DNA of 51,652 nt from an uncultured Phocaeicola sp. (GCA_948579315.1 CAPAOL010000023.1:1-51652); one strand, 5' to 3'; positions 1 to 8,934 are shown, counted from the stretch's first letter. Translations and numbers: made by a program. Notes: generated by a model not told the origin, from the letters alone.

Positions 1-354
1 GAGGAGATGCTACTTCTATTTTTTTGAGGGGGGGCGGCATCGCCGAGACGCTTACAAAAATAGGGGATATTTTATGAGAAATGCCGTTTTTAGAAAGTTA
101 TTCTCATAGGATATCTAATTGATAATCTTATATTTATCTAAAAATCATGAGAATATGAGAAACGAAAATGAAAAATCGTTTGTAGAAAGCGCGCGTCTTT
201 TTTTATGTAACGATATACGGTAGGCTGCATATCTATACTTGCTTCCGTTATTACTTTCTTACATATTCAATCTTGAACATTCATTTTTCTGATATAGAAC
301 AATTTTCAACTTGAACTGTTCTTATAAATATTGAATATTTAAACAAAAACAATT
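1..354. other. Leading intergenic region, no gene recognised
   Basis: No convincing reading frame or RNA gene is seen here. It contains a G-rich run near position 30 and AT-rich sequence. No clear TAnnTTTG promoter box precedes the small gene that begins at 355. The region may belong to a gene lying upstream of the window. Confidence 0.5.
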
Positions 355-495
355 ATGAAACAGAGAAAAGTTTTAGTAGGTGTCGCTATTGCCATTTTTA
401 TTATATTATTATTGTATTGGTTATTGGTAGCAGAGGATATGCAACCTTGGTTGTCGGCTATGGTTCCCTCCGTTGCACAGCAGTTCTTTGCTTGA
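355..495 (+). CDS. Small single-pass membrane protein (46 aa), function unknown
   Basis: ATG at 355, TGA at 493-495, 46 residues. The chain opens with a basic stretch (MKQRK), followed by a hydrophobic helix at about residues 6-25 rich in V, I and L. A short exposed tail follows, containing AEDMQPW and ending in QQFFA. This is the layout of a small inner-membrane protein with the N terminus inside, or of an uncleaved signal anchor. An A-rich leader precedes the start, as is usual in Bacteroides, and there is no Shine-Dalgarno. The next gene, an HdeD-like membrane protein, starts about 280 bp downstream on the same strand. I do not recognise the family. The hydrophobic codon pattern and clean start and stop make it more likely real than chance. 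Confidence 0.5.
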   Translation: MKQRKVLVGVAIAIFIILLLYWLLVAEDMQPWLSAMVPSVAQQFFA

Positions 496-777
496 TTCTG
501 ACAGGCTTCGAATAAATCATGTCTTTTTATGAAGAGTTGTATAGAGTATGCAACTCTTTTTTTGTATAGTAATATTCAGAAAGTTCAACGTAATCTGTAT
601 AATGTTTATAAATGCAATTTCTTTTTTTTTATTCAAAAATATCAATGCGGAATGTAATCGTCATAACGATATTATTACGAACTTATTACAATGTTTATTT
701 GTTATTTTTATATATCAGTAGAAACACTTATATTCGCAAAAGTATTGGAACAGACTCGGTTAAAAAATATAGAATTT

Positions 778-1356
778 ATGAAAACAATGAATTATTCTCT
801 TATTCGTATTCTCTTTGCACTTGTGATAGGATTGGTACTCGTGATTTGGCCAAATGCGGCTGCCAGCTATATTGTCATTACAGTTGGTGTTGCCTTTTTG
901 ATTCCCGGTGTTATCAGCCTTTTGGGCTATTTCGGCCGGAAAAGACAGGAAGGTGAGGCGGCTCCCCGTTTTCCAATAGAAGGAATCGGTAGTTTATTAT
1001 TTGGACTTTGGCTGATTGTGATGCCTGAATTCTTTGCAGATGTTCTGATGTTTTTATTGGGATTTATCCTGATAATGGGAGGAGTGCAACAGATTGCTTC
1101 TTTATCGATGGCACGTCGGTGGATGCCTGTTTCGGGAGTGTTTTATCTGGTTCCTTCATTGATTCTTATTGCAGGTATCATCGCTTTGTTCAATCCGACA
1201 GGAGTACGTAATACTGCATTTATAATTATTGGTGTGAGTAGTTTGGTTTATTCGCTTACCGAATTAATCAATTGGTTCAAGTTTGACCGTCGTCGTCCGA
1301 AGACTCCGGTGGTACATGACGATGATGATATTGAGGATGCAAAGATAATCGAATAA
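778..1356 (+). CDS. HdeD-like (DUF308) multi-pass membrane protein
   Basis: About 192 residues from the ATG at 778. The frame is open further upstream to 691, but that part lacks membrane-protein character, while MKTMNYSLIRILFALVIG gives a normal first membrane helix. An ATG at 787 is a second option. About six hydrophobic helices follow in pairs, with the Gly-rich helical repeats (GVAFLIPGVISLLGYF, LGFILIMGGVQQIASL) typical of the HdeD/DUF308 family. The C-terminal tail is basic and then strongly acidic (DDDDIEDAK). In E. coli HdeD is linked to acid resistance; the Bacteroides role is unknown. The gene is convergent with glnN, and a word-reiterated inverted repeat lies between the two stops. 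Confidence 0.75.
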   Translation: MKTMNYSLIRILFALVIGLVLVIWPNAAASYIVITVGVAFLIPGVISLLGYFGRKRQEGEAAPRFPIEGIGSLLFGLWLIVMPEFFADVLMFLLGFILIMGGVQQIASLSMARRWMPVSGVFYLVPSLILIAGIIALFNPTGVRNTAFIIIGVSSLVYSLTELINWFKFDRRRPKTPVVHDDDDIEDAKIIE

Positions 1357-1431
1357 AAAAGAAGAGGACTGCTTCACAGCACCCCTCCCCGCAAACTTAA
1401 AACAACCAACAAAAGAAATAGATAATTTCAT

Positions 1432-1503
1432 AACGGTGAACTGTGAGTGGTAAACGGTAAATGCGTTGCAATGCAACTTGTTCACCGTTTATCGTTCACC
1501 GTT
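1432..1503. repeat. Word-reiterated inverted repeat (word AACGGTGAAC) between convergent genes
   Basis: The left arm (1432-1463) carries AACGGTGAAC and AACGGTAAA. The right arm (1478-1503) carries two copies of the reverse complement, GTTCACCGTTT and GTTCACCGTT. The centre, GTTGCAATGCAAC, is itself nearly palindromic. The right arm is followed by a T-run, so the plus-strand transcript could use it as a terminator for the HdeD-like gene. It also lies just past the glnN stop. Confidence 0.8.
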
Positions 1504-1512
1504 CTTTTTTTT

Positions 1513-3702
1513 CTATCTCACAAATAACAGTTCCCTGTATTTCGGAAGCGTCCACATCTGGTTGTCAACAATGAGTTCCAACTTATCGATGTGGTAGCGG
1601 ATTTCTTCCAGTGCTGGAACGATCGTGTCGTGGTAGGCAATGGCTTTTTCCCGTTCGCTTTCTATCTTGTTCGCAACCTTACGAGCTTCAATCATTGCAT
1701 CTACATGTTCCTTGATGAAGGCTGTGCGGTCGGCAATCTCTTCAATAAGCTCCAAGTTTTTAGCAGACAATTTCGCTGCCTTTTCTGCCGGGAAAAGAGA
1801 TTGCATCTTATAGACATTATTAATTAAGTCCGTTTGATATTGAGTGGCCACCGGAATGATATGGTTCATAGCCAAATCACCCAATACACGCGCCTCGATC
1901 TGAATCTTCTTCGTATACGTTTCCCATTTCACTTCGTTGCGGGCTTCCAGTTCTTTCTTTGTCATTACGCCGGTAGCTTCGAACATGGCAATGGTTTCCG
2001 GTTTCAGGTAGTTATCGAAGATAACAGGAACACTGGTTTCGCAATCCAGTCCACGGCGGGCTGCTTCTTTCTTCCATTCGTCGCTGTAACCATTGCCGTC
2101 AAAATGAATCGCTTTACATTCCTTGATATATCCACGGATAATTTCGAGAATGGCAGACACTTTAGGTTCTCCTTTTTCAATCAAAGCATCCACATCTTTC
2201 TTAAACTTAACCAATTGGTCTGCTACGGCAGAGTTCAATGCAATCATGGCAGACGCACAGTTTGCTTCGGAACCTACGGCACGGAACTCAAAACGGTTTC
2301 CGGTGAAAGCAAAAGGAGAGGTACGGTTGCGGTCAGTATTGTCAATCAGCAATTCGGGAATCTGCGGAATATCCAACTTCATTCCCTGTTTGCCGCTAAG
2401 ACTAATCAAATCATCTTTCGTACTGTTTTCAATGTGATCCAATACCTGCGACAATTGTTTTCCTAGGAAAGAGGAGATGATGGCAGGAGGTGCCTCATTA
2501 GCTCCCAGACGGTGGGCGTTGGTAGCGCTGGAGATAGAAGCTTTCAACAATCCGTTATGATGATAAACTGCCATCAATGTGTTTACGACGAAGGTAACAA
2601 AACGCAGGTTATCTTCCGGAGTCTTACCCGGTGCCATTAATAAAATGCCCGTGTCAGTTCCCAGCGACCAGTTGTTGTGTTTACCCGATCCGTTGACACC
2701 CTTGAAAGGTTTTTCATGAAGCAGTACGCGGAAGCCATGACGGCGACTTACCTTACGCATCAATGACATAATCAGCAAGTTATGGTCATTAGCAAGGTTA
2801 CACTCTTCAAAGATAGGGGCTAACTCGAACTGGTTCGGGGCAACCTCGTTGTGACGAGTCTTAACAGGAATACCCAGCTTTAACGCTTCAATTTCGAGGT
2901 CCTTCATGAAAGCGGCTACGCGGGTGGGGATAGCACCGAAGTAGTGGTCCTCCAACTGCTGGTTTTTGGCACTGTCATGTCCCATCAAAGTACGACCGGT
3001 CATTAGCAAGTCCGGGCGTGCGGCATACAATCCTTCGTCTACCAGGAAGTATTCCTGTTCCCAGCCCAAGTAAGCAACTACTTTTTTCACTTCCGGGTTG
3101 AAGTAACGACATACGTCTACAGCAGCTTTATCTACAGCCCGCAATGCTTTTAGCAAGGGAGCTTTATAGTCGAGAGCTTCGCCGGTATATGCGATAAACA
3201 CAGTTGGGATGCAAAGCGTATCATCTACAATGAAAGCAGGTGATGAGGGGTCCCATGCGCTGTAACCACGGGCTTCGAATGTGTTACGGATACCGCCATT
3301 CGGGAAAGAAGAAGCATCCGGTTCCTGCTGTACAAGCAGTTTACCAGTAAATTCTTCCATCATACCGCCTTTGCCATCATGTTCAACGAAAGCGTCATGT
3401 TTTTCAGCTGTGCCTTCGGTCAGCGGTGCGAACCAGTGCGTATAATGAGTAACACCCATTTCGATGGCCCATTTCTTCATGCCGGCAGCTACCTCGTCGG
3501 CAATACTGCGATCTAGCGGGGCACCGTTGTCAATGGCGTCAATCAGTGCATTGTATACCTTGCTGGGAAGGTATTTGAACATTTTCTCCTTGTTGAATAC
3601 ATACTTGGCGAAATACTCCGAAGGACGTTCGGCAGGTGTTGCTACCTCAACAGCTTTCTTTTTGAAAGCTGTCTCTACTACTCTGAATCTAAGTTTTGAC
3701 AT
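1513..3702 (-). CDS. glnN: Glutamine synthetase type III
   Basis: This 729-residue protein has the size of GSIII, well above the roughly 470 residues of GSI. It makes glutamine from glutamate, ammonia and ATP in the cytoplasm. Recognisable GS segments include GWEQEYF (about residue 212), RHNEVAPNQFE (about 284-294) and the ATP/glutamate-site motif NGSGKHNNWS (about 334-343). The N-terminal 120 residues and the long helical C terminus are the usual GSIII additions. GSIII was characterised in Bacteroides fragilis as GlnN. Upstream on the same strand lie amtB (177 bp away) and a P-II gene, so uptake, sensing and assimilation are adjacent. The gap to amtB holds an inverted repeat. No adenylylation-loop call is made, because GSIII differs from GSI there. 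Confidence 0.97.
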   Translation of the reverse strand: MSKLRFRVVETAFKKKAVEVATPAERPSEYFAKYVFNKEKMFKYLPSKVYNALIDAIDNGAPLDRSIADEVAAGMKKWAIEMGVTHYTHWFAPLTEGTAEKHDAFVEHDGKGGMMEEFTGKLLVQQEPDASSFPNGGIRNTFEARGYSAWDPSSPAFIVDDTLCIPTVFIAYTGEALDYKAPLLKALRAVDKAAVDVCRYFNPEVKKVVAYLGWEQEYFLVDEGLYAARPDLLMTGRTLMGHDSAKNQQLEDHYFGAIPTRVAAFMKDLEIEALKLGIPVKTRHNEVAPNQFELAPIFEECNLANDHNLLIMSLMRKVSRRHGFRVLLHEKPFKGVNGSGKHNNWSLGTDTGILLMAPGKTPEDNLRFVTFVVNTLMAVYHHNGLLKASISSATNAHRLGANEAPPAIISSFLGKQLSQVLDHIENSTKDDLISLSGKQGMKLDIPQIPELLIDNTDRNRTSPFAFTGNRFEFRAVGSEANCASAMIALNSAVADQLVKFKKDVDALIEKGEPKVSAILEIIRGYIKECKAIHFDGNGYSDEWKKEAARRGLDCETSVPVIFDNYLKPETIAMFEATGVMTKKELEARNEVKWETYTKKIQIEARVLGDLAMNHIIPVATQYQTDLINNVYKMQSLFPAEKAAKLSAKNLELIEEIADRTAFIKEHVDAMIEARKVANKIESEREKAIAYHDTIVPALEEIRYHIDKLELIVDNQMWTLPKYRELLFVR

Positions 3703-3801
3703 AATACCTGATTTGATTTGTTGTTAAATATGTTAGAGTAAATAATTACTTTGTTATGTGGTTCCCGGAAAGGCGATCAAACCCGTCCGGAAGTTTTTTC
3801 T

Positions 3802-3877
3802 GTGATTAGCGGGGTAGTGATTAGTAGTAAGTTGTGCGTAGCTCTCTTTCACTAATCACTAAACCGTTCATCACTAA
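3802..3877. repeat. Word-reiterated inverted repeat (word AGTGATTAG) between amtB and glnN
   Basis: The left arm (3802-3830) reads GTGATTAG then AGTGATTAG. The right arm (3850-3877) reads CACTAATCACTAA then TCATCACTAA. The arms are mutually reverse-complementary in segments. The element ends one base before the amtB stop codon (3879-3881) and occupies much of the space between amtB and glnN, so it would be transcribed if the two share an mRNA. Confidence 0.8.
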
Positions 3878-3878
3878 A

Positions 3879-5318
3879 TTAGTTGTAAGCCGATTCTCCG
3901 TGTTCGTAAATATCAAGACCTTCTTCTTCGATACGTGCCGGAACGCGAAGTCCGTGAATCTTATCAAGCGTTTTGAAAATGATGAATCCCATGCCTGCTG
4001 CCCATGCACCTACTACCAATGCTCCGAATATTTGTGCACCGAGGAATCCGAAACCGTAGCCATAGAATAAACCTTCACTGGTGGAGAACAAACCTGTAAG
4101 AATAGTTCCTAAAAAGCCACAAACACCATGTACAGAAGATGCACCTACCGGATCGTCTATCTTTAACACCTTGTCAATGAAGTCAACGGAGAATATCATT
4201 ACAACACCACATATTGCACCTATTAAGGCTGCTCCTGCAGGAGATACTGCGTCACATCCTGCTGTGATGCCTACCAGCCCTGCCAAGATACCATTCAGTG
4301 TCAATGACAGGGAAGGTTTTCCATATTTCATCCAGCTCACCAACAGAGCGAAGAAGCCACCGGCACAAGCAGCCAGATTCGTTGTCAGGAATACGTGGGA
4401 GATGGCGATAGCATCGGCTTCGGTTGCTGCTGCCAATTGAGAACCGGGGTTGAATCCGAACCATCCGAACCAAAGAATGAATACGCCTAGTGCGGCAATA
4501 GTCAGGCTATGGCCTGGGATAGCTTTTGATTTGCCGTCTTTACCATATTTACCGATACGGGGGCCAAGAATGGCGGCACCTACCAAAGCAATCCATCCAC
4601 CTACAGAGTGAACGACTGTAGAACCGGCAAAGTCATGGAAGGTGGTTCCGAAGAGACTCATCATGAAAGAACCTTCTTCACCGTTCATCAACCAGCCTCC
4701 GCCCCATGTCCAGTGACCGGATATCGGATAAATCAGTACACTGATACAGATGCTGTAGACGATATACATGGAGAATTTTGTACGTTCTGCCATGGCTCCT
4801 GATACAATGGTAGCTGCTGTCGCACAGAATACGGTTTGGAATATGAGGAATCCTTCGGTTGGCAAACCATTATCAATGAAAGAAAGGTCGAAGAAGTGGG
4901 GCATTCCGATGAATCCGCCTGCACCGAACATCAATCCGAAACCGATAAACCAGTATAGTAAAGAGCCGAACATGAAGTCTACAAAGTTCTTCATCAGAAT
5001 GTTGGCAGTATTTTTCACTCTGGTAAAACCTGCTTCTACTAATGCAAATCCCGGCTGCATGAAGAATACGAGCATTGCTGCAAGCAACATCCATACAGTA
5101 TTCAATCCAAGAGCTAATTCACCGACCGTATCGGGAGCTGCTGATGCTTCTTCAGCAGGAGCGGTAACGACTTCGGTAATTGTTTCTGTAACTGCTGCAA
5201 CTGTATCGGCAGCGGCCGTGTTTTGTGCCGACATATCAGTAGTAAAACAGCACAAAATGAATATAGTAGTGGCTATCCACAGCTTTACGAAGCTATGGCT
5301 TTTATATTTTGTATCCAT
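3879..5318 (-). CDS. amtB: Ammonium transporter of the Amt/MEP/Rh family
   Basis: 479 residues. Residues 1-32 form a cleavable signal peptide (hydrophobic core then MSAQ). A 45-residue Ala/Thr/Val/Glu-rich segment follows, then the 11-helix Amt core. Family segments are visible: FMQPGFALVEAGFTRVKN, DFAGSTVVHSVGG and WFGWFGFNPGS. The cytoplasmic tail EEEGLDIYEHGESAYN is the P-II-responsive C-terminal region. The protein conducts ammonium or ammonia across the inner membrane. It sits 16 bp downstream of the P-II gene, the classical glnK-amtB pairing in which P-II plugs the channel when nitrogen is ample. The long low-complexity segment between signal peptide and first helix is unusual compared with E. 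coli AmtB. Confidence 0.96.
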   Translation of the reverse strand: MDTKYKSHSFVKLWIATTIFILCCFTTDMSAQNTAAADTVAAVTETITEVVTAPAEEASAAPDTVGELALGLNTVWMLLAAMLVFFMQPGFALVEAGFTRVKNTANILMKNFVDFMFGSLLYWFIGFGLMFGAGGFIGMPHFFDLSFIDNGLPTEGFLIFQTVFCATAATIVSGAMAERTKFSMYIVYSICISVLIYPISGHWTWGGGWLMNGEEGSFMMSLFGTTFHDFAGSTVVHSVGGWIALVGAAILGPRIGKYGKDGKSKAIPGHSLTIAALGVFILWFGWFGFNPGSQLAAATEADAIAISHVFLTTNLAACAGGFFALLVSWMKYGKPSLSLTLNGILAGLVGITAGCDAVSPAGAALIGAICGVVMIFSVDFIDKVLKIDDPVGASSVHGVCGFLGTILTGLFSTSEGLFYGYGFGFLGAQIFGALVVGAWAAGMGFIIFKTLDKIHGLRVPARIEEEGLDIYEHGESAYN

Positions 5319-5334
5319 AATAGTATAATCTTAT

Positions 5335-5691
5335 TTAACGTTCTTGTTCTGCATTGTAGAGGGCTATGTCACCACGTTCGGCAGTGCGTATGCGGATAGC
5401 GTCTTCGATAGGAATGACGAAAATACGTCCGTCACCGATTTCTCCGGTCTGTGCAGCTTTGATGATAGCCTGCACTGTTTTCTCGGTATTCTTGTCGCGC
5501 ACGACAATAGAGATCAAAATTCGTTCAATGGTGCTGGTGTCATAAACTACGCCACGGTAGATACGTCCTTGCCGTGCTTTTCCAATGCCTCTTACATCGT
5601 AATAAGAGAACCATTCGATGTCCGCTTCGAGTAGGGCGTCTTTTACGTCCTCGAATTTGGTTTTACGGATGATAGCTTCAATCTTTTTCAT
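5335..5691 (-). CDS. glnK: P-II nitrogen regulatory protein (GlnB/GlnK family)
   Basis: 118 residues, close to the 112 usual for P-II. It begins MKKIEAIIRKTKFEDVKDAL, as P-II proteins do. The T-loop region runs GIGKARQGRIYRGVVY; Tyr50 aligns with the uridylylated Tyr51 of E. coli GlnB, although the surrounding loop differs. The C-terminal block EIGDGRIFVIPIEDAIRIRT is the conserved ATP/2-oxoglutarate-binding part. P-II trimers report the 2-oxoglutarate and ATP/ADP state to Amt channels and other targets. The symbol glnK rather than glnB is chosen because the gene directly precedes amtB, with a 16-bp gap. Whether Tyr50 is modified in Bacteroides is not visible from this window. Confidence 0.94.
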   Translation of the reverse strand: MKKIEAIIRKTKFEDVKDALLEADIEWFSYYDVRGIGKARQGRIYRGVVYDTSTIERILISIVVRDKNTEKTVQAIIKAAQTGEIGDGRIFVIPIEDAIRIRTAERGDIALYNAEQER

Positions 5692-5839
5692 ATACCTTAA
5701 ATATTAGTGTGTCCTGTAAAAGAAAGAGGTATAGGGTAGCGGCAGCCATAGCAGGTTACCATACAACAAACCGATAAAATCTAAACTCTAACTACCTTTT
5801 CTAATCCCTATACGCTCTTTGTATTGTAAATTCTCTCTC

Positions 5840-6601
5840 TTAAAAACTTAGTCCGAAAGCAAAGTAGGCTCCTTCAGTGCGTGGGTTCACTGTTACTTTG
5901 GCAAATGTTGGTACAGAGAAGGAATCTGTGATTTTAATCTCCTTGGATGCTCCGAGACTGATGTCTGTTACGCAGAATCCACTGGTATAGCCATTATAAA
6001 AAGTCGTTTCCCAGGGAACCATACCTAAATCTACTGTCCAGTCGAGACCTCCCAATTTGAAAGGTGCGCTAAGTGCGAGGTAAGAAGAATAAGCTCTTTT
6101 GCCGTTTTCTTTCACACCGTCGGCACCTGCAAAGTTTGTGTACCAGTTGACGGCTAGCGGACCGAAATCATATCCCACTTGTGCTTCAAATACATGTGCT
6201 GTAGAATAGGCCCCATATTGGAAATATTTATTGGTTGTATAAATCTCCTTTCCGTATTCGTCTACATCCCCTGTATATGTTTTATCAAACCAATAATCCG
6301 TTATTGAAACACTAAATCCACCAATTGAATAACCGAGAGTTAAATCAAACTCTTTTGCATCTTTGGATTCAACTCCTACTGATCCCCATGCTCCGAGTGA
6401 TAAACCTTTGTAAGAGATTCCTAGTGAAGGCTGGACGCTAACTCCGCCTAAATTCTGACCGCGCCAGATGTAACCACTTACCAAATCTGCCCCAACGGAA
6501 GCTTCTACCTTATCTTGTGCCATCATTGTAGACGGGACAAGTCCTGACAGTAATAATGCTACTGTTATTACCCCCAATTTGTTGTTAATCGTCGTTTTCA
6601 T
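5840..6601 (-). CDS. TorF-like putative outer-membrane porin
   Basis: 253 residues with a signal peptide (hydrophobic segment at about 10-28, ending MMAQ). The mature protein begins with EASVGADLVSGYIWRGQN, the hallmark start of TorF-type putative porins, and continues with alternating beta-strand patterns. It ends in GAYFAFGLSF, with the terminal Phe typical of outer-membrane beta-barrels. It lies directly upstream of the P-II/amtB/glnN genes on the same strand (148-bp gap) and downstream of dapL. An outer-membrane entry route for a nitrogen source is therefore a reasonable inference, but the substrate is unknown. A structural or stress role is equally possible. Confidence 0.7.
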   Translation of the reverse strand: MKTTINNKLGVITVALLLSGLVPSTMMAQDKVEASVGADLVSGYIWRGQNLGGVSVQPSLGISYKGLSLGAWGSVGVESKDAKEFDLTLGYSIGGFSVSITDYWFDKTYTGDVDEYGKEIYTTNKYFQYGAYSTAHVFEAQVGYDFGPLAVNWYTNFAGADGVKENGKRAYSSYLALSAPFKLGGLDWTVDLGMVPWETTFYNGYTSGFCVTDISLGASKEIKITDSFSVPTFAKVTVNPRTEGAYFAFGLSF

Positions 6602-6787
6602 CGTCTTTTTACCTTTAAAAGTTAGAAAAATGTGGATGTACGGTCCATTTGTTATATAGTAGTGCGCAAAATACTATCGTTTTTTATAGATAACTGATTA
6701 TGGATAACTGATCCTGCAGGAATGATGATGTCCGTTTAATGGGGGCATGTTGAACTTTCTATTTCCCGCTATCCATTATTCATTCAA

Positions 6788-8020
6788 TCAGAGCCAGTTC
6801 TTTATTCTTCTCATCGCTTCGATACAGTCGTTGCGTTCGCCGAACGCAGTTAAACGGATATACCCTTCACCGCTTGGCCCGAAACCTACACCGGGAGTAC
6901 CGACCACATTAGCTTCATACAACATCTGTTCGAAGAATCGCCATGAAGAAAGTCCGTTCGGAGTTTTCACCCACAAGTAGGGAGCGTTGATGCCGCCGTA
7001 TACTTTCAGTCCTGTGGCTTCCAAGCCTTCCTTCATGATTTTTGCGTTGGTCATATAATAGTCGATTGTTTTCTTAATCTGTGCCTTGCCTTCTGCACTG
7101 TAAACGGCTTCTGCTGCCCGTTGGGTAATATAAGAAGTGCCGTTAAACTTAGTACACTGGCGACGGTTCCACAATCTGTTGAGTGGTATGCGATCACCTT
7201 CCAGAGTGGCGGCAGTGAGTTCTTTGGGTACTACGGTATATCCGCAGCGTACTCCTGTAAATCCTGCCGTTTTTGAAAAACTACGGAATTCAATCGCGCA
7301 CTTTTTAGCTCCCTTAATCTCATAGATAGAGTGGGGGACATTCTCGTCCTGGATATATGCCTCGTAAGCGGCATCGAACAGAATCAGTGTATCGTTTGCC
7401 AAGGCATAATCCACCCACTTTTTCAGTTCCGGTTTGGTTAAGGTGGTCCCTGTCGGGTTGTTCGGATAACAGAGATAAACGATGTCTATCCGTTTGTCCG
7501 GAATTTCCGGGATAAAGTTGTTCTCACTTGTGCAAGGCATATAAGTAACGTTGCTCCATTTACCCGTTTCTTCTTCCAATACTCCGGCGCGTCCGCACAT
7601 AACGTTACTGTCTATGTAAACTGGATAAATGGGATCTGTAACACCTACGCTATTGTCGTGGCGAAGAATATCACCTATATTTCCGGTATCGCTTTTAGCC
7701 CCGTCACTGACAAAAATCTCGGATGCTGAGAAATGAATCCCGCGTGGAGCGAAATCGTTCTTTATGATTGCTTCAATCAGAAAATCATATCCCTGTTCAG
7801 GACCATATCCGCGAAATGTATCTTTGCCGGCCAGTTCTTCTACCGCTTTATGCATTGCTTCTATACAGGCTGGAGGAAGTGGCTGCGTAACGTCGCCGAT
7901 ACCTAGCCGGATGATGTCCTGTTTGGGATGCGTTATCCTGAAAGTATTTACCTTTTTCGCTATATCCGAGAATAAATAACTTCCCGGTAATTTTAAAAAA
8001 TGCTCGTTTACTAATGCCAT
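6788..8020 (-). CDS. dapL: LL-diaminopimelate aminotransferase
   Basis: 410 residues, the usual DapL length. DapL is a PLP enzyme that converts tetrahydrodipicolinate directly to LL-diaminopimelate using glutamate as amino donor, bypassing the succinylase or acetylase steps of lysine and peptidoglycan synthesis. Visible features are RLGIGDVTQPLPPACIEAM near the N terminus, CYPNNPTGT (substrate-site Asn), and the PLP-lysine segment SFSKTAGFTGVRCGY near residue 247. The start MALVNEHFLKLPGSYLF is conserved in the family. dapF ends 50 bp upstream, so the next step in the pathway (LL to meso isomer) is encoded first in the same transcription unit. Use of glutamate as amino donor ties it to the nitrogen genes nearby. 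Confidence 0.97.
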   Translation of the reverse strand: MALVNEHFLKLPGSYLFSDIAKKVNTFRITHPKQDIIRLGIGDVTQPLPPACIEAMHKAVEELAGKDTFRGYGPEQGYDFLIEAIIKNDFAPRGIHFSASEIFVSDGAKSDTGNIGDILRHDNSVGVTDPIYPVYIDSNVMCGRAGVLEEETGKWSNVTYMPCTSENNFIPEIPDKRIDIVYLCYPNNPTGTTLTKPELKKWVDYALANDTLILFDAAYEAYIQDENVPHSIYEIKGAKKCAIEFRSFSKTAGFTGVRCGYTVVPKELTAATLEGDRIPLNRLWNRRQCTKFNGTSYITQRAAEAVYSAEGKAQIKKTIDYYMTNAKIMKEGLEATGLKVYGGINAPYLWVKTPNGLSSWRFFEQMLYEANVVGTPGVGFGPSGEGYIRLTAFGERNDCIEAMRRIKNWL

Positions 8021-8050
8021 ATTGTTATTGTTTTAAGTTTCTATTACTAT

Positions 8051-8090
8051 TCATTCTCAACTCTCCATTTTCAACTCTCAACTTCTTCAA
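8051..8090. repeat. TCAACTCTC-type word repeat spanning the dapF stop codon
   Basis: On the plus strand the words CTCAACTCTC, TTCAACTCTC and TTCTTCAAC repeat in tandem. Read on the minus strand, this tract supplies the last codons of dapF (EEVES) and its stop (TGA at 8071-8073). The same word type recurs inside carA (23858-23897), with a relative inside gltB (16594-16627). Confidence 0.65.
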
Positions 8091-8886
8091 CAATTTCCCC
8101 ATCGAAAACCTTCGTTGCCGATCCGGTCATTAATATATGTCCGGAGGTTTCATCCCATTCGATGGTAACTGTCCCTCCATCCATTATCACATCGCTTTTT
8201 CTTCCTGCAAGTCCGTTGATGAAGGCGGCTACTGCTGTGGCGCAGGCACCTGTCCCGCAAGCTTGAGTAATTCCCGATCCTCTTTCCCATACTCTCATCC
8301 GTATGGTGTCTTTACCGACGATCTGTGCAAACTCTACATTCGTTCTGTCGGGAAAGAGAGGATGATTCTCCAGTTCAGGACCGATTTCCGGCAGATTAAT
8401 TCGGGTAATGTCATCAACAAATGTGACGAGATGAGGATTACCCATTGATACTTTAGTAGATTGGAAAGGATATTTCTTTCCCCAATCAATCTCTCTTGTT
8501 TCTTGCGGACTGCCCATATCTACGGTGACTGTACTGACTGTTTTTCCCTCTACTTGCAATTTCAGAATTTTAATTCCCGATAGTGTATCCAAAGTTATTT
8601 CTGTTTTGTCAGTCAATCCGTATTCATATACATATTTGCCTACGCAGCGGCTACCATTGCCACACATCATTGCTTCCGAACCGTCGGCATTGAAAATACG
8701 CATACTGAAATCCGCTTTATCAGAGACACCAATCAATATTAGTCCATCGCTTCCGATTCCTGTATGAAACTTGCTCCATTCGATCGCTTTCTTTTCAGGG
8801 TCTGCTATTGGATATCTGGTCGTATCTACATATATGTAGTCATTTCCTGCTCCATGCATTTTAGTGAACTTAATTTTTGTTGTCAT
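8071..8886 (-). CDS. dapF: Diaminopimelate epimerase
   Basis: 271 residues. The enzyme interconverts LL- and meso-diaminopimelate without a cofactor using two cysteines. Both are present: MMCGNGSRC at about residue 77 and QACGTGACATA at about 210. The N-terminal KMHGAGNDYIYVD and SDGLILIG blocks are standard. It is the first gene of the dapF-dapL pair. A -7 promoter box lies 49 bases before the start. The extreme C terminus (EEVES and the stop codon) is written by a word-repeat tract that continues into the gap before dapL, so the native end of the gene may have been altered by the repeat. Confidence 0.97.
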   Translation of the reverse strand: MTTKIKFTKMHGAGNDYIYVDTTRYPIADPEKKAIEWSKFHTGIGSDGLILIGVSDKADFSMRIFNADGSEAMMCGNGSRCVGKYVYEYGLTDKTEITLDTLSGIKILKLQVEGKTVSTVTVDMGSPQETREIDWGKKYPFQSTKVSMGNPHLVTFVDDITRINLPEIGPELENHPLFPDRTNVEFAQIVGKDTIRMRVWERGSGITQACGTGACATAVAAFINGLAGRKSDVIMDGGTVTIEWDETSGHILMTGSATKVFDGEIVEEVES

Positions 8887-8934
8887 TTTGATTGGTGTTT
8901 ATTGATTGTTGTATCCTTTTGTTTAATTATGGTG

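Noticed and set aside
2123..2437. Long antisense frames within glnN, gltB, carB and the S9 peptidase
   Set aside because: They run opposite to strongly conserved genes, encode no recognisable domain and fit codon-usage shadows.
5728..5815. GTATAGGG and CCCTATAC facing each other before the P-II gene
   Set aside because: Only an 8-bp match at long distance; it could be chance in this 148-bp gap.
6687..6785. GATAACTGAT words and a TATCCATTATTC tract between the porin gene and dapL
   Set aside because: They resemble the word-repeat class, but the arms do not complement each other well, so I did not list it as a member.
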